Below are positions 18,136-25,086 of a stretch of 64,000 nucleotides of DNA, one piece after another. Under the pieces are notes generated by a model. That model ran no database searches and was not told the DNA's origin. It saw only the letters and a program-made list of their open reading frames with translations. A program made the translations under genes and the position numbers. The stretch comes from Dokdonia sp. PRO95. GTDB lineage: Bacteria > Bacteroidota > Bacteroidia > Flavobacteriales > Flavobacteriaceae. The stretch's first letter is position 1, and every line of letters starts with the position of its first letter. The stretch spans positions 941,408 to 1,005,407 of the forward strand of contig NZ_CM001837.1 in the NCBI RefSeq assembly GCF_000355805.1, read 5' to 3'.

Positions 18136-18528
18136 TTACGGTTTTAGCTCAACGGCTAATGTGTTATTGATTATTTCTTCTAGGGTAGTATTAGAAAGCA
18201 TCTTTGCTCTTATTCCTTTAACGCAATCATAATTATTCAATCTATCCTGATCTTCATGTGATAACGTAGTTCCTAAAAGCATTATAATTTGACTAGCTCT
18301 GCTATTAACTTGATGGTACTTATCTAAAAATTCCCAACCATTCATAATAGGCATATTAAGATCTAAAAAAATAATATCGGGATTAAATCCAGTTTCTAAT
18401 ATCTCTATTGCCTCTTGACCATTTACAGCTACTAAAATTTCAGAAAAACGTAAAGACCTCTCTAAAATTATTTTATTGAAGAAGGTTATTGGTTTGCTGT
18501 CATCTATTATTAAAGCTTTATAAGTCAA
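18136..18528 (-). CDS. stand-alone response regulator receiver, second of pair
   Basis: A 130-residue CheY-like receiver without output domain. The acidic pair is in ALIIDDSKP and phospho-acceptor D56 in DIIFLDLNMPIMNGWEF. The usual beta-5 Lys-Pro is altered to Lys-Met (K109-M110), and the beta-4 Ser/Thr segment reads LLGTT, so switching may differ from normal. Start: TTG (MTYKAL) overlapping the upstream TGA stop by 4 bases (TTGA), which indicates translational coupling. It shares GWEFLD and other segments with the neighbouring receiver, pointing to duplication. Confidence 0.88.
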   Translation of the reverse strand: MTYKALIIDDSKPITFFNKIILERSLRFSEILVAVNGQEAIEILETGFNPDIIFLDLNMPIMNGWEFLDKYHQVNSRASQIIMLLGTTLSHEDQDRLNNYDCVKGIRAKMLSNTTLEEIINNTLAVELKP

Positions 18529-18956
18529 ATGAGTGGATTATTCTGGACACAGCTAGATAGTAGATTGTTATAGACTTTCAATACATTATCTAGTATGTCG
18601 AAGGATAATGGTTTATTAATAAAATCAATAACCTTATAATTTTGAATTGTTTTATTTACGTGCTCTGGGTTTGAGGAACTGGAGAGAATAATTACTTTAA
18701 TATCTTTTCGAAAATCTGAGCACATCTTCTCGTATTCGTCTAAGAATTCCCAGCCGTTCATTGCCGGCATGTTTATGTCTAAGAAAATGAGATCTGGCTT
18801 AGGTGCTTCGCCTAGTTTAACTTTAGATAGAAATGCGAGCCCTTCTTGACCGCTTTGTACAGTTTTAATGTGCTCAAAGGAGTTATGCTTAATAACGACG
18901 TGCTGATTAAAGAAATTAACGGCTTTATCGTCGTCTATAAGGAGGACTTTCATCAT
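18525..18956 (-). CDS. stand-alone response regulator receiver, first of pair
   Basis: A 143-residue CheY-like receiver with no DNA-binding domain. Acidic residues in VLLIDDDKAV, phospho-acceptor D60 (DLIFLDINMPAMNGWEF), beta-4 serines (VIILSSSSN) and the standard K115-P116 are all present, so it should be a functional switch. First gene of the operon: receiver, receiver, TonB receptor, YfiR kinase, all on the minus strand with gaps of at most 14 bp. Output may be by protein contact with the kinase or other partners. Confidence 0.9.
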   Translation of the reverse strand: MMKVLLIDDDKAVNFFNQHVVIKHNSFEHIKTVQSGQEGLAFLSKVKLGEAPKPDLIFLDINMPAMNGWEFLDEYEKMCSDFRKDIKVIILSSSSNPEHVNKTIQNYKVIDFINKPLSFDILDNVLKVYNNLLSSCVQNNPLI

Positions 18957-19149
18957 GTTATTGCTAGGGGGTATTTGAATTGCTCACAAATAACAAAAAG
19001 TTGAGCATTATTTTAAATCTGAATCGTAAAATTTTAATTTATTCGATAAAAAATGAATTTTAAACGACAAAGAACCTGCACTGTTGACTATTCATATGAG
19101 AATTAAGAATAAAAGTTAATAATTGTCACACCATCATGGCTTTTAATGA

Positions 19150-19986
19150 TTATAACATTGCTCGCTCATTTTTTTCATCTATCCACGCCTGTCCTTTTCG
19201 GCGTCTCATAAAGTTATCATAGTGACGCATATAGAACACATTGTATAATGCTTTCCTAAGGTTAGACATTTTTCGCGGAAGCGCACGTAAACTCATACTA
19301 AATCCAGGAGTTTCATATTTCATATAGTGCCAGTATCCTTCTGGCATATACAGTGTCTCGCCGTGATTAAGATGGCAAATAAAACCTTTTGCTTTTTTGA
19401 GATTTGGAAACTTATCATAATCTGGATCGTCAAAGTTGATATCCTCGCGGGTGATGAGGGAATAAGGTACTTTGTAAAGATGTGGCGTCTCACTAGGAGG
19501 AAATAACACACATTGCTTTTTACCCTCAAAGTGAAAGTGTAAGATATTTGCCCAGTCTATATCGTGATGCATAAAGACTTTGCTCCCCTCTCCACCAAAA
19601 AACAGCATAGGTATTTGCTTGAGTAACCTTAAACCTATTTTTGGAAACTTAAAATCATCTTTTAATGAAGGAACTTCTTTCATTAAGTTATACAGAAAAA
19701 TGCGATAGTTAGTAGGCTCCTTTTTGAGTAAGTCTACATATGCACTCATACTCATTGTAGCGTGCGCCTGGTTAAAACCCTCGTCGTGTTTTACGGGTCT
19801 ATCATCATAGAGCGGCACCTCCTTATCTCCAGCTATATCTTTTATATAGGCGAGGTTCCATTTATCATAAGCCTTCCAGTCATCTATAAGGTGCTCTATA
19901 ACCACGGGTTTTTGCGGCTTTACGTAATCACGTAAAAATTCCTTTTTGGTTATAGTATGTACTCTTGTGATTTCTTGTAACTGCAT
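19150..19986 (-). CDS. cupin-like (JmjC/cupin_8) domain protein
   Basis: Probable Fe(II)/2-oxoglutarate-type oxygenase fold, 278 residues. With start MQLQEITRV, the metal-ligand motif HxD (H140-D142, in FMHHDIDWANIL) and the distal histidine H220 (MPEGYWHYMKYE) are present, together with the N-terminal segment PVVIEHLIDDW typical of cupin_8 proteins. Substrate unknown; such proteins are often protein hydroxylases. A longer frame begins at 20031, but it would run into the perfect hairpin at 20022-20061, so the start at 19986 is preferred. It is read in the same direction as bioB but separated from it by that hairpin. It carries a variant palindrome copy (19271). Confidence 0.85.
   Translation of the reverse strand: MQLQEITRVHTITKKEFLRDYVKPQKPVVIEHLIDDWKAYDKWNLAYIKDIAGDKEVPLYDDRPVKHDEGFNQAHATMSMSAYVDLLKKEPTNYRIFLYNLMKEVPSLKDDFKFPKIGLRLLKQIPMLFFGGEGSKVFMHHDIDWANILHFHFEGKKQCVLFPPSETPHLYKVPYSLITREDINFDDPDYDKFPNLKKAKGFICHLNHGETLYMPEGYWHYMKYETPGFSMSLRALPRKMSNLRKALYNVFYMRHYDNFMRRRKGQAWIDEKNERAML
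19271..19284. repeat. variant copy of dispersed palindrome (GGAA type)
   Basis: TTTCGCGGAAGCGC, one substitution in the core relative to the main family. The same 14-mer recurs exactly at 48034, and the same substitution is at 43655. Confidence 0.65.
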
Positions 19987-20021
19987 ATAAGATGACCTTA
20001 AATTATGTAAAGCTATAGTAC

Positions 20022-20061
20022 CACAAAACACTAACTCCCAGAAGGGAGTTAGTGTTTTGTG
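20022..20061 (-). terminator. long perfect hairpin after bioB
   Basis: 18-bp perfect stem (CACAAAACACTAACTCCC and its complement) with loop AGAA, between the bioB stop and the cupin gene start. T-rich bases are inside the 3' arm and there is no free T-run after it, so termination is likely but not certain. Confidence 0.7.
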
Positions 20062-20108
20062 ATATACTCTCGCGTATATCTACGATATTACTTCAAATAT
20101 GGTTCTGC

Positions 20109-21203
20109 CTACTTAAGCGCTTTTCCGGCAAGTTTTGCCTCTTCGTTGCGCTCTATTTTGTGTCCTGGGCGTGACCATTTTGGTTTTTCTCCAAGTGATT
20201 CAAATTTAGAATCTACTGCTTCTACAGATTCTGGCTGTGCTTTTTTAACAAAAGGCTTTTGAGGAGTAAGACCTAATAGATCAAACATTTTCATATCCTC
20301 ATTTACATCTGGATTAGGTGTAGTAAGTAGTTTATCACCAGCAAAGATGGAGTTTGCTCCTGCAAAGAAGCACATAGCCTGTCCTTCTCTACTCATCTCT
20401 GTTCTTCCTGCAGATAGTCTCACCTGCGTTTGTGGTAATACTATTCTTGTAGTTGCAACCATACGTATCATCTCCCAGATAGATATAGGGTCTATATCTT
20501 CCATAGGTGTACCTGGTACTGCCACAAGTGCATTAATAGGTGTAGACTCTGGCTGTGGGTCAAGCTTTGCAAGTGCTGCAAGCATTCCTGCTCTATCTTC
20601 TACAGCTTCTCCCATACCTATGATTCCTCCAGAACATACGGTCACATTAGTTTTACGCACGTTAGAAATCGTATCTAGACGATCTTCAAAAGCTCTCGTA
20701 GAAATGACATCTTTATAATAATCTTCTGAGGTGTCAAGGTTGTGATTGTATGCATATAATCCAGCCTCAGCTAGACGCTCTGCTTGATTTTCTGTCACCA
20801 TACCTAAGGTACAGCACACTTCCATATCTAGCTTGTTTATGGTACGTACCATCTCTAGTACGTTATCAAATTCTGGTCCGTCTTTTACATTACGCCAGGC
20901 TGCTCCCATACATACGCGTGAACTTCCAGACGCCTTTGCACGTAAAGCCTGTGCTTTTACTTGTTGTACAGACATAAGGTCATTACCTTCTATATCTGTA
21001 TGGTATCTTGCCGCTTGCGGGCAGTACCCACAGTCTTCTGGACATCCACCAGTTTTTATAGATAAAAGGGTAGAAACTTGTACCGTATTTGGATCGTGAT
21101 GCTCGCGATGGGTAGTTGCCGCTTCATATAAAAGCGTCATCATAGGTTTATTATAAATAGCGAGTATTTCCTCTTTGGTCCAGTTGTGTCTTATTTCTGT
21201 CAT
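20109..21203 (-). CDS. bioB: biotin synthase
   Basis: Radical-SAM enzyme that inserts sulfur into dethiobiotin, the last step of biotin synthesis. With start MTEIRHNWTKEEI (364 residues), the [4Fe-4S] motif CxxxCxxC is C54, C58, C61 (TGGCPEDCGYCPQ). Further family motifs: CMGAAWR, GLYAYNHNLDTS (substrate pocket), CSGGIIGMGE and RLSAGR. A longer frame starts 30 bp upstream, but the conserved region and usual length favour this ATG. About 30 extra residues follow the usual C-terminus, rich in Lys/Glu. It is read after the ketoacyl-synthase gene and followed by a hairpin. Confidence 0.96.
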   Translation of the reverse strand: MTEIRHNWTKEEILAIYNKPMMTLLYEAATTHREHHDPNTVQVSTLLSIKTGGCPEDCGYCPQAARYHTDIEGNDLMSVQQVKAQALRAKASGSSRVCMGAAWRNVKDGPEFDNVLEMVRTINKLDMEVCCTLGMVTENQAERLAEAGLYAYNHNLDTSEDYYKDVISTRAFEDRLDTISNVRKTNVTVCSGGIIGMGEAVEDRAGMLAALAKLDPQPESTPINALVAVPGTPMEDIDPISIWEMIRMVATTRIVLPQTQVRLSAGRTEMSREGQAMCFFAGANSIFAGDKLLTTPNPDVNEDMKMFDLLGLTPQKPFVKKAQPESVEAVDSKFESLGEKPKWSRPGHKIERNEEAKLAGKALK

Positions 21204-21310
21204 AACGTAAAAATATGAAATAGTCTTAAGCAAGTAAATGGCTATTACTAAGTTTTTAAAAAAATGTAGCCAGTACTGGTATAATTTTATGTGTTAAAAG
21301 TTCTTTTGGT

Positions 21311-21328
21311 ACGCTTTCGCGAAAGCGT
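21311..21328. repeat. dispersed palindrome copy, intergenic
   Basis: Perfect 18-bp palindrome 9 bp beyond the stop of the ketoacyl synthase, in the gap before bioB. Confidence 0.95.
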
Positions 21329-21337
21329 AATACTACC

Positions 21338-22492
21338 CTAAGCTTTCTCTACGATAATACTCACGGCATTACCTCCAAAACCTACAGCGTTTACAAGAAT
21401 CTTGTTAAGAGCTTGATCTTTTGTTTTATCCTTGAGGTATGGAACACCTATAAAACGTTGCTCTTGCAACATATTTATAGCGAGCTCTAAACTTAACAAA
21501 CCACTTGCGCCAAAGGTGTGGCCTATTTTCCACTTGTTTGTAGTAAGCATAGGTAACTCTTCACCAAAAACGGCTTTTACAGCGCCCATTTCAGAGGTAT
21601 CGCCTTTAAGTGTACCTGGTGCGTGCATAACAATAGCATCTATCTCAGAAAGATCTGTTTTGCCCAGTGCCATTTTCATAGATTTCTGGAAGCAAAGACC
21701 CTCGTCAGATATAGACACCGCGTGGTCTAGCATCTCTGTAGCATACCCTACTGCAGTTACATATGCAAGTGCATTTTTCTTTTTTCCTAACTCGAGACAA
21801 GCTACTGCTGCAGCTTCTCCTAACACCATTGTGTTTTTCTTTTTAAAGAGGTTAAGCGCCATATTAGGATATGCACTCGTACCCTCTTCTGTAGGTGTGA
21901 GTTTCATTGCTCTTATTTGTGCAATGGTAAACGGTGTAAGTGCCGCCTCAGAACCTCCTACTAAGAATTTTTTTGCCATTCCAGATTGTAACCACGCCAC
22001 GCCATTTAATAAAGCGTGCAAAGCAGTACTGCACGTTATAGAGTGCGATATGTCTGGTCCAGTAGATTTTAAATCATTTGCTAGCCAAGATGAAATATTA
22101 CCTAGCGTAGTAGATGGTGATGCCTGTGTAGGAACGATGTTTCGTTCTTTATATGTTTCAAAAAACTTTTCAAAAAGTTGTGTTGCACCTCTTGAAGAAC
22201 CTACGTTTATACCAAAATCTCCATCTTTCCACCCTGCTTGCGCTACAGCAATTCTACCTGCATAAAGAGCATATAGTACAGATGGATCAATTCTTAAATA
22301 GTTTTTATCTTCTCGACGTATAGCCTGAATAGCTTTTTGGCCCTCTGGTGTTAACCTTGCAGTAAATGCTTCTAGCTCTTCTTCCCAAGCAATTTTTGTA
22401 GTTGTTTCTTGGTATGCGTTCCACTGCTCTTCAGCATTTGAACCTAATGGAGAGATAGAACCTAGACCGGTTATAGCTATAGGAGTTTTCAA
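21338..22492 (-). CDS. beta-ketoacyl-ACP synthase of the biotin cluster
   Basis: Thiolase-fold condensing enzyme, FabF/FabB-like, 384 residues. The active-site triad is visible: C154 (SITCSTALHALL), H290 (VMHAPGTLKGD) and H325 (NKWKIGHTFGASG), with K320. The second motif is HAPGT rather than the common HGT, so it is a divergent member. Being next to bioB suggests it helps build the pimeloyl chain, which is inference. Start: a frame opens at ATG 22552, but TTG 22492 (MKTPIAITGLGSISPLG) gives the usual N-terminus, and a -7-like element (22521-22528) lies just upstream of it; the longer version would have to be translated through a partial palindrome. Confidence 0.9.
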   Translation of the reverse strand: MKTPIAITGLGSISPLGSNAEEQWNAYQETTTKIAWEEELEAFTARLTPEGQKAIQAIRREDKNYLRIDPSVLYALYAGRIAVAQAGWKDGDFGINVGSSRGATQLFEKFFETYKERNIVPTQASPSTTLGNISSWLANDLKSTGPDISHSITCSTALHALLNGVAWLQSGMAKKFLVGGSEAALTPFTIAQIRAMKLTPTEEGTSAYPNMALNLFKKKNTMVLGEAAAVACLELGKKKNALAYVTAVGYATEMLDHAVSISDEGLCFQKSMKMALGKTDLSEIDAIVMHAPGTLKGDTSEMGAVKAVFGEELPMLTTNKWKIGHTFGASGLLSLELAINMLQEQRFIGVPYLKDKTKDQALNKILVNAVGFGGNAVSIIVEKA

Positions 22493-22520
22493 AGTATAAG
22501 TTTGTTTAAAATTGGATTTA

Positions 22521-22528
22521 CAAAAGTA
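22521..22528 (-). promoter_or_regulatory. -7 element for ketoacyl synthase-bioB
   Basis: TACTTTTG on the minus strand, 28 bp before the TTG start at 22492. It matches TAnnTTTG and helps decide that start. A half-palindrome occupies the -20 region. Confidence 0.5.
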
Positions 22529-22531
22529 CAA

Positions 22532-22545
22532 TTTCGCGAAAGCGT
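22532..22545. repeat. decayed half-copy of dispersed palindrome
   Basis: TTTCGCGAAAGCGT: right arm intact, left arm lost (preceded by ACAA). Upstream of the ketoacyl synthase -7 element. Confidence 0.8.
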
Positions 22546-22581
22546 ACCCCATCTATTTTTGAGTTTTCTTAAAAAGAAGTG

Positions 22582-22589
22582 TAACTTTT
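22582..22589 (+). promoter_or_regulatory. possible promoter of Coa1-like gene
   Basis: TAACTTTT, one base off TAnnTTTG, with TTG at 22559-22561 (20-bp spacing). About 35 bp before the ATG. Confidence 0.4.
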
Positions 22590-22625
22590 ACCTCATAACT
22601 GTTACCTATCTAAAAATCAATCATA

Positions 22626-23069
22626 ATGGATAATCAAAATGAACTTATAGAGAAGCCTAGCTGGTGGAAACGCAACTGGAAATGGGCTGTACCCGTAGGA
22701 GGATGCCTCTCTATAGTCGTAATAGGAGTCATATTAATAGTAGGTGGCGTATTTGCTTTTGCAAATAAAATCAAAACAGCTTCTGGAAGTGATGAGGCGC
22801 TAGCTCAAGTACAATCTAACCAAGAAGTGATTGCTGTACTAGGGGAACCTATAGAAAGTGACGGTTTTGGGAGTTTTAATATCTCTTTTAACAATGGAGA
22901 AAAAAGAACTAATGCGACAACTCCCATAAAAGGCCCTAACGGAACTGGCGTCATACATATCATCACTAGTGGTGAGGATGATGAGAAAGTGTATGAGGTT
23001 TATAATGTCACTATAGATGACAGTGACCAAGTGATTGACCTAGCGCCACTACTGCTAGAAGACAACTAG
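22626..23069 (+). CDS. Coa1-like membrane-anchored protein
   Basis: A 147-residue single-pass protein. A short basic and tryptophan-rich N-terminus (WWKRNWKWAVP) leads into one membrane helix (about 24-46), then a Coa1/Tim21-type domain in which EVIAVLGEPIESDGFGSFNISFNNGEKR and GPNGTGVIHIITSGEDD match the small-protein family annotated as cytochrome c oxidase assembly factor Coa1. A role in oxidase assembly in this organism is not shown by context. It sits alone on the plus strand between the two biotin operons, and its TAG stop shares the palindrome CTAG with the bioA stop, so the convergent genes overlap. Confidence 0.75.
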   Translation: MDNQNELIEKPSWWKRNWKWAVPVGGCLSIVVIGVILIVGGVFAFANKIKTASGSDEALAQVQSNQEVIAVLGEPIESDGFGSFNISFNNGEKRTNATTPIKGPNGTGVIHIITSGEDDEKVYEVYNVTIDDSDQVIDLAPLLLEDN

Positions 23070-24331
23070 AAATGATCTAGCGCTTCTTGTATTGCGCTAT
23101 ACACTTTGGCCAGCTCTTTATCTGTAATTACATAAGGCGGTAGCACATAAATGGTATTACCTAGCGGCCTAAGTGCTACGCCTCGTTGCATAAAAAACTG
23201 GTAGAGCTCGTCACGCAGGTTGCCATAGCGTGCCATCTCTATAGTAAGATCTATGGCAATTACAACACCCTTTACTCGAACATTATTTACTTTATGATGT
23301 GCTTTTACCGTTTGTGCAAATGCCGTATGAGCAGCGTTAATACGCTCTCTACTTTTTGTGATTTCTTCGGTTTGCAGCACTTCAATTCCTGCAATAGCGG
23401 CAGCGCAACCTACGGGATGCGCACTAAAGGTATGTGCGTGAAAAAATCCTTTATGTACTTCCTCACTTAAAAAGCCTTCAAAGATTTCTTGAGTACAACT
23501 TGTGATACTAAGCGGAAACATTCCCGCAGTAAGTGCCTTACTGAGACACATTATCTCTGGCTTATTATCTAACTGGTCACAGGCAAAGACGGTTCCAGTC
23601 TTTCCAAAACCGGTCATAATCTCATCTGCAATGGTGAGTACATTTGCCTCACGGCATTTTTTTACAAGCGCATCAAGACCCGCAACCGAGTGGAACTTCA
23701 TCCCAGCAGCACCTTGCACTAAGGGCTCAAAAATAAAAGCCGCACATTTATTTGATGCAAGTATCCGCTCTAGCATAGCCATTACTTCGTCCAGATTATC
23801 TTCTTGCGGAGTTGGGATACGTTTTACTTTAAGTAAAAAATCTTCAAAAGGACCGTTATACGAACTCAAACCCGAAGCGCTCATCGCCCCAAAGGTATCG
23901 CCGTGAAAACCGTCTTCAAAAGCGATAAGCGTGTCTCTCTTATCTCCTTTGTTGTGATAATACTGTAGCGACATTTTGATAGCTGCCTCTACTGCTGTAG
24001 AGCCGTTATCATTAAAAAACACCTTCTCTTGGTTTCCTGGTAAAATTTCTACCAACTTTTCGGCAAGGGTAACTGCTGGAGGATGCGTAAACCCGCTGAA
24101 CATTACAAAATCCAACTGCTGCATTTGTTTATGCATCGCGCTAGTGATGTACTCATTACCGTGACCATACATTGCGGTATACCAAGATGCAATACCATCT
24201 ATATACTCATTACCAGCATCATCATACATCACGGCTCCTTTTGCGCGTGTAATTACAATAGGATTTCGAGCCGTTTGATGTTGCGTGAGTGGGTGCCAGA
24301 GGTGCTTGCTGTCTTTTTCTAGTATAGTCAC
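23066..24331 (-). CDS. bioA: adenosylmethionine-8-amino-7-oxononanoate aminotransferase
   Basis: PLP enzyme that aminates KAPA to DAPA with S-adenosylmethionine as amino donor. It has 421 residues. N-terminal signature LWHPLTQHQTARNP, substrate pocket GIASWYTAMYGHGN, cofactor-binding DGFHGDTFGAMSASG, aspartate motif IADEIMTGFGKTG, and the PLP lysine in CLSKALTAGMFPLS. Length is normal. Third gene of the bioF-bioD-bioA series, 68 bp after bioD. The 3' end overlaps the Coa1-like gene on the other strand by 4 bp. Confidence 0.96.
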   Translation of the reverse strand: MTILEKDSKHLWHPLTQHQTARNPIVITRAKGAVMYDDAGNEYIDGIASWYTAMYGHGNEYITSAMHKQMQQLDFVMFSGFTHPPAVTLAEKLVEILPGNQEKVFFNDNGSTAVEAAIKMSLQYYHNKGDKRDTLIAFEDGFHGDTFGAMSASGLSSYNGPFEDFLLKVKRIPTPQEDNLDEVMAMLERILASNKCAAFIFEPLVQGAAGMKFHSVAGLDALVKKCREANVLTIADEIMTGFGKTGTVFACDQLDNKPEIMCLSKALTAGMFPLSITSCTQEIFEGFLSEEVHKGFFHAHTFSAHPVGCAAAIAGIEVLQTEEITKSRERINAAHTAFAQTVKAHHKVNNVRVKGVVIAIDLTIEMARYGNLRDELYQFFMQRGVALRPLGNTIYVLPPYVITDKELAKVYSAIQEALDHF

Positions 24332-24347
24332 AATTATAAGTTTAGTG

Positions 24348-24355
24348 CAAAGTTA
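24348..24355 (-). promoter_or_regulatory. possible internal -7 element before bioA
   Basis: TAACTTTG on the minus strand, 16 bp before the bioA ATG. No good -33 TTG seen; bioA may have its own promoter in addition to read-through from bioD. Confidence 0.3.
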
Positions 24356-24399
24356 GTTAAGGTAATTGCCTTCTTAGTTAGAATGGGTTTAAAAATAGT

Positions 24400-25032
24400 C
24401 TAGAGACTTATTACGCTTTCGCGAAAGCGCTCTGCATACTCTGCAATAACATTTTCATCAAAGTAAGGCTCTTCATCAATACGACCTATTACGCTTGCGC
24501 CACTCATTTTTTTAATAATAGCCTCTGTGGTAGGATGCTCATCTCCAGAAAATATAATACCACCTATCTCAAGATTACGTGCCTTGAGTAATTCAATAGT
24601 CATCAGTGTGTGATTAATACTCCCTAGGTAATGACGCGATACTACAATCACTTTATCTGTTGGCCTTATTACATCTGCAATGGTTTCGGTTTCATTTATA
24701 GGGACTAGTAAGCCGCCTGCACCCTCAATTACAAGTGAATTTGTAGTTTCTGGTCTTTTGATTTTATCTACGGTAACGGCTACATTATCTATAGCAGCAG
24801 CCGCGTGTGGACTCATAGGTGTCTGTAAAGCAAAACTGTTATCGTGATATTGCGATATTTCATTTTTAACTAATCGCTTGACTTTGTGAGTATCACTATT
24901 ATCAAGATCTCCTGCCTGTACTGGCTTCCAGTAATCTGCCTGTAAGGCCTCTGTAACAATGGCTGCAGCAACTGTCTTCCCCACATCTGTAGAAATCCCT
25001 GTAATGAAATATGTAGCTTGTTTATCTTTCAT
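24400..25032 (-). CDS. bioD: dethiobiotin synthetase
   Basis: Closes the ureido ring of dethiobiotin from DAPA, CO2 and ATP. It has 210 residues. P-loop GISTDVGKTVAAAI near the N-terminus, YWKPVQAGD, and the second nucleotide and substrate segment EGAGGLLVPINE; VVSRHYLGSINHT follows. Its last codons come from a full dispersed palindrome (ERFRESVISL), so the extreme C-terminus is repeat-derived. Middle gene of bioF-bioD-bioA; 54 bp after bioF. Confidence 0.95.
   Translation of the reverse strand: MKDKQATYFITGISTDVGKTVAAAIVTEALQADYWKPVQAGDLDNSDTHKVKRLVKNEISQYHDNSFALQTPMSPHAAAAIDNVAVTVDKIKRPETTNSLVIEGAGGLLVPINETETIADVIRPTDKVIVVSRHYLGSINHTLMTIELLKARNLEIGGIIFSGDEHPTTEAIIKKMSGASVIGRIDEEPYFDENVIAEYAERFRESVISL
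24413..24430. repeat. dispersed palindrome copy at the 3' end of bioD
   Basis: ACGCTTTCGCGAAAGCGC, perfect core; encodes RFRES near the BioD C-terminus on the minus strand. Confidence 0.95.
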
Positions 25033-25086
25033 CCTATATTCTTTTGTAATTCAACAAAGCTCTTTAATGACCGAACTTGTTTAATA

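Noticed and set aside
18981-19007. TGCTCA-N15-TGAGCA dyad upstream of the signalling operon
   Set aside because: Six-base arms with a long spacer are too weak to call an operator, and no -7 element is near.
21432-22265. 277-codon open frame on the plus strand
   Set aside because: It lies entirely opposite the ketoacyl synthase gene, has no family motifs and low-complexity Ser/Ala composition; an antisense shadow.
23186-24322. Several plus-strand frames
   Set aside because: Antisense to bioA; none has a motif or a promoter.
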